From contig CM049307.1 of the NCBI GenBank assembly GCA_026874595.1, forward strand, positions 43,718,362 to 43,782,361: a stretch of DNA of 64,000 nt. The letters are read 5' to 3'. Below the pieces are notes generated by a model. The model did not search any database. It had not been told where the DNA came from and saw only the letters and a program-made list of their open reading frames with translations. Below are positions 38,355 through 49,856 of the stretch, piece by piece (the first letter of the stretch is position 1; each line of letters opens with the position of its first letter). A program made the translations under genes and the position numbers. The stretch is from Sipunculus nudus (taxonomy: Eukaryota > Annelida > Sipuncula > Golfingiida > Sipunculidae).

Positions 38355-38799
38355 AGGTGCCCATGCACCTACATTTTGAAAGAGAATTTGTGATTTCTGG
38401 CTTCTCTCTGTAAATATTAATGATCTAAAGCTAATTCTGGTTTTGGGAAGTTCTTACAATACCTCCGTGAAGGATGTATGAACTTGTTGATCAACAACAT
38501 GTTTGTAAACACAGCAATGTTGACAAAGGGGAAAACAATGTAACCTAATATGGTATGTGGCGTATATGCAGAGAGACACAAGAGGTTATTTGTTGCAAAA
38601 CACCATTTGCAAAACTCTCGCCTATCTGACTTGCTGTCCGATGCCATTGATGATTTTTTACTTTGGCGGGCCCTCACATAGTATAAACACGTTGATATTA
38701 ACAAAACAAGCAGACTGTGTGCGTGATGTCGTTTTCTGGCTTATTTTGAACGAAATCTCAAAGGGATTATCTTTAGGTTATAAAGATGATTTGGCCCCT
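38355..38799. mobile_element. MITE candidate flanked by TTAA
   Basis: TTAA at 38351-38354 is followed by AGGTGCCC. The other end reads GGCCCCT followed by TTAA at 38800-38803. That gives short inverted ends and a TTAA target duplication, as in piggyBac- and Kolobok-type elements. It is 445 bp with no transposase. Assignment to either superfamily is inference. Confidence 0.5.
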
Positions 38800-38804
38800 T
38801 TAAA

Positions 38805-40620
38805 ACATGAAATTGATGTACGTGTTACATATTTCACATATTGCTGATTCTCTGCTGATTTATTGCTTAGTGTTAATCGGCAACAGTACTAATACGAAAC
38901 AAACATTTTGAAATCAATTTGTGTGGGTAGTAATAAAGATTAAAACAACCTTGTTGATCCTGTTACAGGAACAACCTATGGCCTGTTAACTATTCTAGAC
39001 GCCTGGTACACTTCGAGGAGCATTAAAAACCTTTGTCTGAATATCTTTTGAGTTTACTTGAATATAGGCGGGAATAGGTCAGCTATTATTGTAATTGTCA
39101 CAACATGATGGAAATAGTATAAAAGAAAAAAATACTGCCCTGACGAAAGAAGACAAAACATCTGCACGTGCACAGGGTCATACTGATTCGGTCCGTAAAA
39201 AATGTTAAGTGTGTACATGTAAATGGCATCTGGCGAATTCGAATACATGTATCTTTAAGAACACCGTAGGTTAATGTCGGATAATCGGGACCAAGCCCCT
39301 TAAGATTTAGATACCACTACCACGGATGATAATATCAGGAATAAGTATCAGGTCTGCATCGACAAGAAGTTGCGCGTGCTTAGAAAACCAGAATGCCACA
39401 GCAGCTGGTTATAAGATACGCTTAGAACTTATTCGATTAATATTGAGATGGGCAGTGGAATATGTAATATAAGGATAACTGTTTCAAGTGACCATATATA
39501 TGTATGCAGGTAAAGTCAACATGGATGAATCTTGAACATGGTTGAAATTATGTATTTTTATTTAAATCCTAAGGCACAGCAATGCCTGAAAGACAGTCAG
39601 TTGAAACATCGGAAATACTTATTTTTCTGCTTCAGTCTTATTATATAATTTTTTTGGCGTAACCGTTGACCATGCAACTACGGAGGCCGATGATGCTGGA
39701 TAAGAGATTAAGTGTTAATTTTGGGCAATCTCGGCTGCTCTGCTTGAATTCGAGAAAAAATGGAAGATCTCTGGTGAAGGTTCCCTCCTTAATTTAGAAA
39801 CACTCTACTGCATGATCATACTCTTTATTAAATACCTGTTATACACGTTGGTAATATCGTTGGTAATATCGGGGGAATAAAGACATTGAAATTAAAAAAA
39901 TATGTTGAAATCAGTTGTCAGTTCATGAAACAAAACACCTGTAATAACAAGGTAGTATAATCGCAAGATAAAAGCCTCAAACGTTTTCTCCCCAACGTTT
40001 CTCTGTGCACACGATATGAAAACCTTGATATAAATAATGCCTCCTGTATAGGGAGAAAGTTTTGAATATGCAATTAGAAGAGAAATATTTTGAGGCATTA
40101 TTTACATAAGAAATATTAGGATTTTCTGCTCCACAAATATTATTCCATTAAATGTCTTTGGATAATGTGGTTAAACCTTAGTGGGGCTTAGCTTTAATAT
40201 TTATATTTTTACAAGTTCAGGAAATAAACTGCACGGAGCATACATTCAATTGTATGTTTCATATTGATTCATGTGTTTCCGAGTTAACCAGTCACAAAAT
40301 AACAACAAATTTAATTTTCGTGGTAAAATTATTTATGTGGAAGCTTATGTTTAACTTTGCAAATTTATTGACTTCTGCAGTCTAGGCAGAGCACATGTAA
40401 GAGTAACAGCCGACACCAACCCAGACTGGGCGCTCTGCACCACGCAGAATACAATTAAGGAAAGACCCCCTTCCTAAGTATACAAATATTTATATGTTAT
40501 CTTAGCGGAACAAATCCCACATACGTCAATAAATAATTCAATTGCTGGGGAAGAAAAATGAAATCTTAAAACAAAAACAAAATCACGTATAAATGGGAAA
40601 AAAATCAAATAACATGAGAG
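38805..40620. other. No gene seen
   Basis: AT-rich sequence without recognised exons. It is enclosed by the two inverted D blocks. Confidence 0.5.
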
Positions 40621-40800
40621 GTGTTGACACTCAAAGGGCCGGGGGGGGGGCAGTTTTCACCACTGGAAACAGCTGATGGTTGACATCATTATGACATTTA
40701 CATCCCCTGGTTGATGCACACTCGACAGTGATTCCAACTAGACGTAATGGAAGGTCGTGCCTAAATGCCGTGTTTAACTCCAAAATGAGTGCGCCTTTCG

Positions 40801-41033
40801 GGGGATCCTCGATGGTATGACCCAGCAATGGGGATGATTACGCACCAAGGACCCACAGGTGCTGTAGCCCTTGGTGAACACCATGACAAAATGAGAGGAA
40901 GCGTGTGATACTGCCCTGTCACCTAGTCCGAAACCTGCATAGAAATCTGTAGATATACATATATGTGGTTAAGTTTGCATTAAAAATGAAGGCGCCTACC
41001 TCCACAAAAAAAAAAAAAAAATTAAAAAAGATT
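40801..41033 (+). mobile_element. SINE-like element, copy 2, with poly(A) tail
   Basis: The body matches 27668-27841 ('cagcaatggggatgatta', 'gcaccaaggacccacaggtg', 'ccgaaacctgcat') and is followed by a run of about 15 A near 41006. The tRNA-like head is not clear here, so it may be 5'-truncated. Confidence 0.5.
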
Positions 41034-41644
41034 CCATCCATGGTGTTGGCTTTTATACCCGGATCTACATGGTCCGTTTTATCCTACAAGTTTACCGTAG
41101 AGATTTTTGTATTTCCGTAATGTACAAACTTTCCTTTAGGAATAATGCGTACTCATATGCCATTTTACATATGCATATGTGCCTTCTTTACTGCTGATCA
41201 AATATGGCTGATTATTTTGTGTGTGCAATATTTCTCTCCTTTAAGCTTTTAAGTACCTTATCTATAACTTGTAACAACAAGACCTGTTTCAGCTCATATT
41301 CAGATAAACTATATAGAAATATAAAATATCCAGGCAACGGTTTCTACTTATCCCCCTGTTCTACAAGGTACTTGGAACAGTTTAATATGACATGAATATT
41401 TCTGTATCAAGACCACAAACAAGGCTTTTGGAATCTTGGAATCTTCCATGTAACCACACAAATTGATTCAAAATATTTGTTTAGTGGTAATATGGCAGGC
41501 ACCTAAACCATGTAGTACTACTGTGAGAGAATCAGCAATATAAAAAAAGAGATCGCAAGCGTCAATTTCATCAGGTCTATTTCCTTTTGATCACCATATA
41601 ACATATCTTATGACAGTGTTGTGCCCAAGATATTTTATGCTTTA

Positions 41645-42365
41645 AAATATTAGTACATACATTTGACTTTGACCTTGTGTACCCTCTGTTACTTCCGACA
41701 ACTCTTGGTTAGTTGCAATTAACAGAACACATTAAAAGTATAAATCGATCCAATTATCGAATATTATTAAGTTTTATCATTATCTCTATGTTAAGATTGC
41801 CAAGGCCGCCCTTTTGGATTCCCAGGGGTCTCAGAGCTCATAAAAACTCCTTTATAGTTGCAATCGACAGAACACATTCAAAGACATAGAAAATCAATCC
41901 AATATCATTTAGTTTTAAAAGACAAATTCAGTATAATAGCATTATCGCTATGTTAAGACTGCAGTGGTGGCCATCTTGGATTCCTTGGGGTCAGAGGGTG
42001 GATAAAAATAAGTATAACCTGCATTCATTCATCAGCTTAAGTGCAAATAAAATGAAAGCAAGCACTATATTATTCAATTCCTAAGAAAACGTCGTTCTGT
42101 TACACGTGCAAGTACACTATATCCCCGACACTCAATAATTCCCAAGGGTGAAGGCGGCCATCTTGGATATTCGGTGTTAGAGGGATATGAAAATTTGTTA
42201 CCTAACATTTTCCATTAGTTCATATCCTGTTTATGCTAAATCAGTCATTTTCGCAATTTGGGCATCAAATACCTACGGAAATACATCCCCATCTACACTA
42301 TCTATAAAGTGGAAAGTTTGGCAGAGTCCCAAGGCACCCCATTATAGAGGCTCCACTGTAAATAT
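41645..42365 (-). repeat. Repeat block D, right arm (inverted copy)
   Basis: The reverse complement aligns with 37,680-38,175 over most of its length. It has an additional internal monomer ('ccatcttggattcc' occurs three times with variants). It ends 'attatagaggctccactgta', like the left arm's 'attatagagggtccactgta', but in direct orientation. Confidence 0.55.
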
Positions 42366-43049
42366 GAAATAAATATAAAAATAATTATAAAAAAATTTCT
42401 CCATGAGTTCTTGTTATATTATTTACTTTATTTGTGTTATAATGTGTTATTTTGGTATAAAAATAAAAGATCGTAGAACATAGAGTTTTACATTTTTTAG
42501 CATAACAGACCAGAAAATTAGCACTGTAACATGTACTCGCAGCGGTCCAGAAAAAAGCAGCTTATATGTAAAAATTGTTCTAAGTGATGATTGAATTGTA
42601 AGAAAATGGCTTTAATGTAATTTTGGTGGATATACAATGGTAGCCTTATTATATATCAATATAAATATTTTAACTTCAGACGTGGCGAAATAAAACTAAG
42701 GTCTTATAATATATCTAACTGGTTGCTTAAATAATTTTAATAAAATACCAGAATATATCATTTGAGAACGGTCATAATGGTTCCATCTTGAACTTTAAAA
42801 GGGTTGCCACTCTTTTTATATAAAGGCGACATTCAATCTTCGGTTATGAACAGTGAAAAATTTTGAAATTGGTTAAATCCTTCTTTGTCTAAATGACAAA
42901 GTAAAGGCAAAAGGATGACTTTACTCACACTAAAACATACAAAAGTCTAAATGAATAGCATCTGTAAAAATCAACACCGAATTCTTGATAAATAATTGCG
43001 ACGACATCAAAGGTTTCGACTCTTTCGTCTGTTAGACGAGCATATTAAA
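42366..43049. other. No gene seen
   Basis: AT-rich intergenic sequence without recognised elements. Confidence 0.5.
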
Positions 43050-44155
43050 TCCAGTTACATGTGATGACTGAAAGTCATCTGAGCAATAGCGATCACTCAT
43101 TGTCCGTCGTCCCTCCGTCTGTCTGTCTGTCCGTCTGTCCGTTAACAGGGCACAATTCGTAATCAATGGACCTAGAATTTTCTAACTTGACATCTAGGGA
43201 GGTCCATGAAAATCTACTTGGAACCTAAAATTAGGTCTCTGTTACCCAGTTCTTTAAGCTATGGGGCTCGAAAGTATCCCCAAAAAATAATTAAAAAAGT
43301 GATAAAAAAGCTCAAGTATCTGAATAGCTAACGCATTGATCGTTATTATTCTTTGCATGCATCTTGATCATAGAGTGTTTCATCAGTTCTTGCAGACTGG
43401 TGGCGCCACCTGTATTTTATTTTGAATTTTTACGTATTTTGTTCTCTACTTTGAAGACCTTAAAAGATGTGGTTGTCAGTTAACAAGGCACAAACCGTAA
43501 TCGGTAGACCTAGCAACTTCTACTTTGTCATTGCTCGTAATGCTCGTATTGTGCTCGTATATACCACCGAGAACAATTAAAAATTTGATAAACGAGCTCC
43601 AATGTCTGGATAATTTATCAGTTGATCGCCATGATTGTTTGCATGCTTATTCATCATATAGTGCCACATCAGTACCTGCAGACTAATGGCGCCACCTGAA
43701 TTTTTTTCGATTCGCATTTTTACTCTATTTCTGAGACCTTCAAATGAAGCAGTATGGATGTTAATAGGGCATAAATGGTAACCGTTAGGCCTATAATCTA
43801 GGGAGGTCTTGGGCAAAACTCCTTTTGAGCTATTTGTAGGACATATTTGCCTGACTGGTTACAGTTGGACCTAGAACCTTCTAATTTAATTAAGATCTAG
43901 GTAGGTTCCTGTAAAAGATTTTCTTGGAAACCTGAAATGTCACTGTGACCTTTATTCTTCAAGCTGTGTGAAAGATCATAATTTTAACACTCTATAATTC
44001 AGATGGGCACAAATGGTTGCAGTTGGATGTTAGAATAAAGCCAGTGTAATCTATGTCTAAGGTCTATTGGCAGGATGTATGAATTTGAGCACGTTATACC
44101 AATTGTTCAAGGTTCCTTGAATTCAGCTGAGCGTCATGGCCAATGGGCATCCTAT
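43050..44155 (+). repeat. Dispersed element, family A, third full copy
   Basis: It opens 'gactgaaagtcatctgagcaatagcgatcac' with a GTCCGTCTGTC box. Monomers carry 'gttaacagggcac' and two GGCGCCACC palindromes (near 43398 and 43689). It closes 'cagctgagcgtcatggcca'. Confidence 0.65.
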
Positions 44156-44159
44156 TTGC

Positions 44160-45855
44160 ATAGTGGCGCCCAAATAGCAGCCATTTGGAATATAACTTTA
44201 CATGTAAAATCAGTTTCAGCTCTTTTGATCCCCATTTATGCCAGCTAGGACAACACCCAAAATGTATCGAAGAACACTTTGGGAAACACAGAAAAGTTCT
44301 TTGCCTTTAGTCCGGGTGGGGTTGGAGTTTATATAAATGAACTTTTATGAGAGCCCAAGCTGGGACAAAACTTGAATTTCCCTAGAAAACATTACTCGAG
44401 AGTGGCATTGGGCATGTTGATATCTTCTGATAACGGTCTTATCATCATACTACCGGTATTTAACTTAGCTTTCATACTTATGGAGAAATACAGTTTTAGC
44501 CATAGTCATATGTTGTATCATTAGATAATTCTCTATCAGAGAAAGTTTAGTTCTTATTTTAAGTGGCAAACACAGGTATATCAACTTATCCAAAAAGCGT
44601 TTTTAAAACAAACTTTTAAAACTGGAGGGACTTTGCATTGGTTTACGAACTCTACCTGGACACGCTACCATGGACACGTATCAAATATTTTCGGCGATAC
44701 AATCTTTATTATGTGTTCTACTTCATAACATTTTTAATCATCTTGATACCATTGATGTATGAACTTTTTAATAAATTTATAATTTGGGGATGATAGTTTT
44801 GATTATAAGTATAAACCCATATATGTTACCATTACCACTTACAGATAAGGTAGCCTGAATAATGAACCTCTGGGTAATGAGCCAGAAACTATCTTAAGAT
44901 GTCTTCTGCTTAATTTTATATGACCCAGAACATATAAATTGGGCAATAACTCGAGATTTCTTTTTAAAAAAATGTGCTTATTCCTAAAAATATAGGGTTT
45001 TATGAAATACAATTGATCCTTCCTTTTCTCTAATTCGGGATGGGGAAGCTACATGCAAATATTAAAACAAGATATTATGTGTATAAAAGAAGAAATGTGC
45101 AAATATTTTCTTATTGTTGAGTTTGTGATTAAGTTTTTGGGAAAGTATTAAATGTTTATAATAAGGGATAGTTGCCTTAGCAGCAACTGGTGTTTGAACT
45201 AAATATGAACGATAAACTATATTTTCGATCATAAACGTTCATATTTCTATTTGTTCTCGTTTTCTTTTTTTTTTGCAACTGATCTTTCTACATCGTTCCA
45301 AATTTCCGGGCCAGCACAATGAATTATTATCAAAGTTATTTTATTAACAATCACAGTCGCCATGTTACAAGAGTGCGAGCATATTCCTGAAAATATGTTG
45401 ACAAATTACCACTTATACATTAAAGGGGTTTCAAGGTAAAGGACATACTAGCGCCTAAAACCTATTTGGCCCTTGCTTACAACATGTTTTAGTGAAGAGG
45501 AACATTTATAATTCCTAATATATTTTTAATTGAAAATCAAGTCGGATCTCAACTTATGATAAACTTCCTCATGGATATACTCCTACCCAAACATGTATTG
45601 TTCTTAGACGGAATCAGGCTTATAGATTTACACTTCTGTCTTAACCCTTTCAGGCATAATCCCCCCCCCCCATTGATCGAGAGATTGACTTACATACACA
45701 TAAGACATTGATAAATTAAAGAAGGAGACGAGACATAAAATACAGAATGATAGAAGAAAATTAAACCGCTTGCCCAGGATGTGAACACCATGCAATAGAG
45801 GTAGAGACTCGTACATGGCTCAAGGTACCAAAACCACCCCAGCGTTACTTACCAA
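44160..45855. other. No gene seen
   Basis: Unremarkable AT-rich sequence with one poly-C run near 45661. Confidence 0.5.
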
Positions 45856-45857
45856 GC

Positions 45858-46845
45858 AGCTCATGACGCTCAGTTGGATTTGAAATACAGGCGAAGCTTG
45901 CATGTATAATTATTGGTGACATGATCTAAAGAAAATATTTTTTAAGGAATATTGAAATGGATTTGGTTACACTGCCCATCTAAAGGAATTCCAAGAAGTT
46001 TTTATGAGGAACTCCCAGGATATTACACTCTGTATACGATTTATGCCCATCTGACTTTCAGGATGCTGAAACATGTTATTTCATTTAGATCACAGAATTT
46101 AGGTCACAGTGACCTTAATATTTCAGGTTTTCAAGGAGATTTAACATAAAACCTTCCTTTATTTAAAGTAAGAGATTTGTGCCTTGTCTCACTTTTATTG
46201 GTGAGACAAAGTGTGTGTTAGGCTCGTTGCTGGCACAATATAGGTCACCATGACCAAATTTTAGCACATGAAACCTGCACAGGACCTCCTTGGATGTCAA
46301 ATAGATGTTTTTAGGTTTAACCCTTACTATTTGTGCGCTGTCCGACTTTCTGGGTACTCTAAATCATGTGTTGGTCCGCAGCTCATAGTATATTAGTCAC
46401 CATGACTTATTTCAGGTTCCCGAGGAGATTTAACCAGGTTAAATTAGATATTATGATTTGTGCCCGTCTGATTTTCACACCGCTCAAATCATGCTCTTAC
46501 TTAAATAAAAAAAATATATATATATGTCACAGTGACCTAATTTTAGGTTTCAACGTATACTTTACAATGACCCCTCTTTTTTAAAGTAAGATATTTCTAG
46601 GAGCAGCAGTTAAAAAAAATTCCTGTGCCCTGTTTGACTTTCTATGTGCTCAAAATCATGTTTTTGTTACGTAGCTTGCAGACTACTTTAACTAATATTC
46701 GATGTATGAGGAGAAATGCCGATCGAGGATCTCCCTCGATGTTTCGTTAGAAGAGTCTAGGTCTAACAGTTACAGTTTGTTCTCAGTGTGGGGACAAAGG
46801 CTGATCGCTGATGACTTGAAGTCAGCCAAGCTAAAATTCTAAGAT
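45858..46845 (-). repeat. Dispersed element, family A, reversed copy
   Basis: It starts 'gctcatgacgctcagttgg' and ends 'gatgacttgaagtcagccaagct', the reverse complements of the family ends. The interior holds reversed 'aggtcacagtgacc' and 'gtgcccgtctgactttc' monomers. Confidence 0.6.
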
Positions 46846-47070
46846 AACATCTCTAACACTTATTTAAGCTAGAGGGTTATTTATATATAGAAGAAAAGCA
46901 AGGATGTATTTTTATTGGTCATCAAGTAACTAAATTTCTGTATGTAACCAAACAGGCCTACCAACATGTTGCACCATTTTTTTTTTGTTTTGCCTTCCTG
47001 TCATGTAGGCTTACATGTAAAAGCTATATATAGGCCCCCTATATATATGAAATAGTAAACCCGAAAGCCA

Positions 47071-47121
47071 ATGGATATAAATATATATATATATATAGAT
47101 ATATATATATATATATATATA
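47071..47121. repeat. (TA)n microsatellite
   Basis: TA run with one G interruption, directly abutting the palindrome. Confidence 0.95.
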
Positions 47122-47181
47122 TACCAGTTTCTAAGGTACATATTTCTGGTAAAACTTTTAAATATAATATAATATAATATA

Positions 47182-47231
<50 letters not shown>

Positions 47232-47291
47232 TATATTATATTATATTATATTTAAAAGTTTTACCAGAAATATGTACCTTAGAAACTGGTA
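47122..47291. repeat. 170-bp perfect palindrome
   Basis: Each arm begins TACCAGTTTCTAAGGTAC and continues through 'tggtaaaacttttaaa' and five TATAA repeats into a central AT tract. The axis is at 47206/47207. I found no mismatch when reading the arms against each other. It would form a long cruciform or hairpin RNA. It could be a foldback MITE or a recent inverted duplication. Confidence 0.85.
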
Positions 47292-47339
47292 ATATAAAAA
47301 CATATCAAACTGATATCTATTAAATTGGGACAAATAGGG

Positions 47340-48940
47340 GCCTATATTATAACCCCGGCGATGACACCACTGCTTTACTATGCATGCAGAAAGCTGTGCA
47401 CGTGGTCATTTGTATGGTGGCCAAATCTACGTGTACCGCGACGTCTTGAGTAAACACTGAGCGGTGAGTCCTGACTGAACATTGAATAGGCTATGACTCA
47501 CTGTCATTCTACTGGGGGTTGGTCATTGATAAGGTCAATGATAAATGACCCCAGGGACGTCATGTGATGTAGCGGTAGGCCACGCGGTGTAAGTGTTCCT
47601 GTGTTGTTGAACCGCAGTCCACACTGGCAGACAAAAACAGAAAGCCACCGAACACAGGGCTTTATCTGCACCACAGAGCTTGAAATAAAGCGTTGAACTC
47701 TCGCTAAATCGAGAGGAAGCCAAAGGACGGGCAGGGATAGAGGTTGGTAGCAGGTTATTTCTTTAATTCAGTACAGTAGAAAACAAGATGCACATAGCTA
47801 GGTCAGTGACACGACATGAATTCATAACACCCAGGGCCAAACAAGCTGACACATGAGAAAAATTTAGAATGGTCGATATGTAGGCCTTTTTTGTAATTAT
47901 GTAGGGCCTACATATTGGCTGCACTGCGGAGACTCTTAATAATAGTCTTATATTGAACACAGGATACCATTGCGTGCTTACACAATGAAAAATATTTTCT
48001 GTGTGTGCTGTAAAGGCGTACTTTAGCCACCTCACTAGACAACTTCACCTGTTCTGTCCGAAACAGGTTGTACTAAATATAGTCCGCCACGTACGGACTC
48101 CATTTATCTGTGATACGGAGTCCGACCGTCTGGCGGTGAGAGTTCACCCTGCCGTTCATTGAAGGACCTGTAACATGAATTACCACTGCTTGTTGTGCGA
48201 TAGAGAAACAATCTTGTATTTATATATAGAAATAAACTTTTTATGTATCAAATTAAATCGATATATCACCTTTATGTGCGCCTGTAAATGTTTTTTTATC
48301 CTTTGAACTGCCGGGGTTCAGATGTTGCATGCCAACTGGACACCGCCGGAAAAGGAATCCCATGCAAATTAGGTGGGCAATCTATGCAAAAGATGAATTC
48401 TGGGGGGCTTTTCCCAGGAATGCCAGTGCCGTGCACTAGGATAGACCATATTTTCATAAGCATCCTTCCCATCATACATCGCTTGTTGTCAATGATGCTA
48501 AATTCCTATTGGTTGTTCCAACCGGAAAGCGCCATCGGCCAGACGGAGACGATGCAATATCTGACTTCATCCAGAGTAAGTGCCCATATTTTATTAATGC
48601 TGATCATCCAGCAAAAGTTTTGGTCCCAACGGAGTCTAAGCATCTGTAACAATTATAATATGTGGGGTTTGTTTGGTGTCCTCACGCTTCACAAGGCATA
48701 TACGTGTCTGAGGGTCTGTACGGATCCGTACAAACTTAGATAGTATAGACTCTCCCCGCCGGAGGCTGCAGCGCTTGTATTGTTTACTATATATGTCAGC
48801 GCTGCAAGACTGCAGCAATACTAAATATAGATCGCAACATACGGCATCCAGTGCAGTGGAATACGAGTGAATTGAGCCAGCAAACGATTTTGCAGACTGT
48901 TTACCCGTCCTTGAGTAGGCCTACGAAACACAGTATATTT
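47340..48940. other. Intergenic, GC-richer in part, no supported gene
   Basis: Frames near 47.5-48.7 kb (up to 151 codons) have no recognisable protein similarity. One ends near 48575 at a fair GTAAGT, so a non-coding 5' exon cannot be excluded. Confidence 0.4.
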
Positions 48941-48951
48941 TGCGACGTGTG

Positions 48952-48959
48952 TATATAAG
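48952..48959 (+). promoter_or_regulatory. TATA-like box upstream of the P450 gene
   Basis: TATATAAG followed by purine-rich sequence, 898 bp before the P450 start codon. An acceptor-like site (ttccttgcag, ending about 49837) just before the start codon suggests a 5' UTR intron, so this box could serve the gene. Motif only. Confidence 0.3.
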
Positions 48960-49458
48960 GGATGGAAAGGGGTTGCGTAAAGGTGAGGAGAGGGAACTTT
49001 CCAAGTGCATGCATGAATATATAATTAATATCATTTTAATTAAATGATTTAAAGTAAGTTTAAAATAATTATGGAGTACAGTTCACAAGGTTTTGTTTAA
49101 TATTGTTGTTGTCTATGGCTTAAATTATTGCCATAGTTGCTCATGTTTTTTAAGGCTATCAAAATTGTTTTACATACACTTTACATCTTACATACATATA
49201 TACTTTTGCGAACTCACAAACTTTTAAGTGAACAATATACTGTTTCGTTATTGTAAAATATCTTTCTGCTTGTTCATTTGTCAACATCTGTTCATTAATT
49301 GTTTCACATTTTCCCAATAAAAATGCGTGTTTAACAATAAAAGGTATTCTGACATTTCGTACCATAGTTCGGATGTATTTTATGAATGGAGACATACTGA
49401 TATATAAGTCCAAAAGGAAGTAGGATCGGATAACCTGCTAAATTTTATGTATTTTTGT

Positions 49459-49620
49459 TATTGGAAATATATTCAAATAAATGTATGATACCGTAATATG
49501 TATACTTTAAACTGAAAAGACTATGCTTTTGAAGTATTGATATTGGAAATATATTCAAGTAAATATATGATACCGTAATATATATATACTTCAGACTAAT
49601 AAGACTATGCTTTTGAAGTA
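49459..49620. repeat. Two tandem ~84-bp units
   Basis: 'ttggaaatatattcaa', 'tatgataccgtaatat' and 'agactatgcttttgaagta' each occur twice, about 82-84 bp apart, 240-400 bp upstream of the P450 start codon. Confidence 0.8.
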
Positions 49621-49856
49621 GGCATTTGTACTCTTTGAAAAAAATATATAAATAAATACAATTTCAATTTTCTATTAGTTCATTTCTCTTTTTTTTTAAT
49701 ATATATTAAATATAAGATTATACTGAGGCTCCTGTAATTTACTGAATATTACATAATGTATTTTACGCATGTCATCAGAAATGTAAGTTACTCTTCATAA
49801 GTTTTACTTTATTCTGAAGTTTGAATCTTCCTTGCAGCAGTGACTTACGACAAAAG

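Noticed and set aside
38417-38847. Overlapping 95-96-codon frames on opposite strands
   Set aside because: Both lie within or across the TTAA-flanked MITE candidate and have no homology that I recognise.
34120-47000. Missing exons 8-32 of the second AOX copy
   Set aside because: I searched by eye for the conserved motifs (GGGFGGKE, MGQG, GEPP) and found none, so the copy is truncated.
48288-48743. 151-codon + strand frame
   Set aside because: No recognisable domain, mixed composition, and no partner exons. At most it is a non-coding exon.
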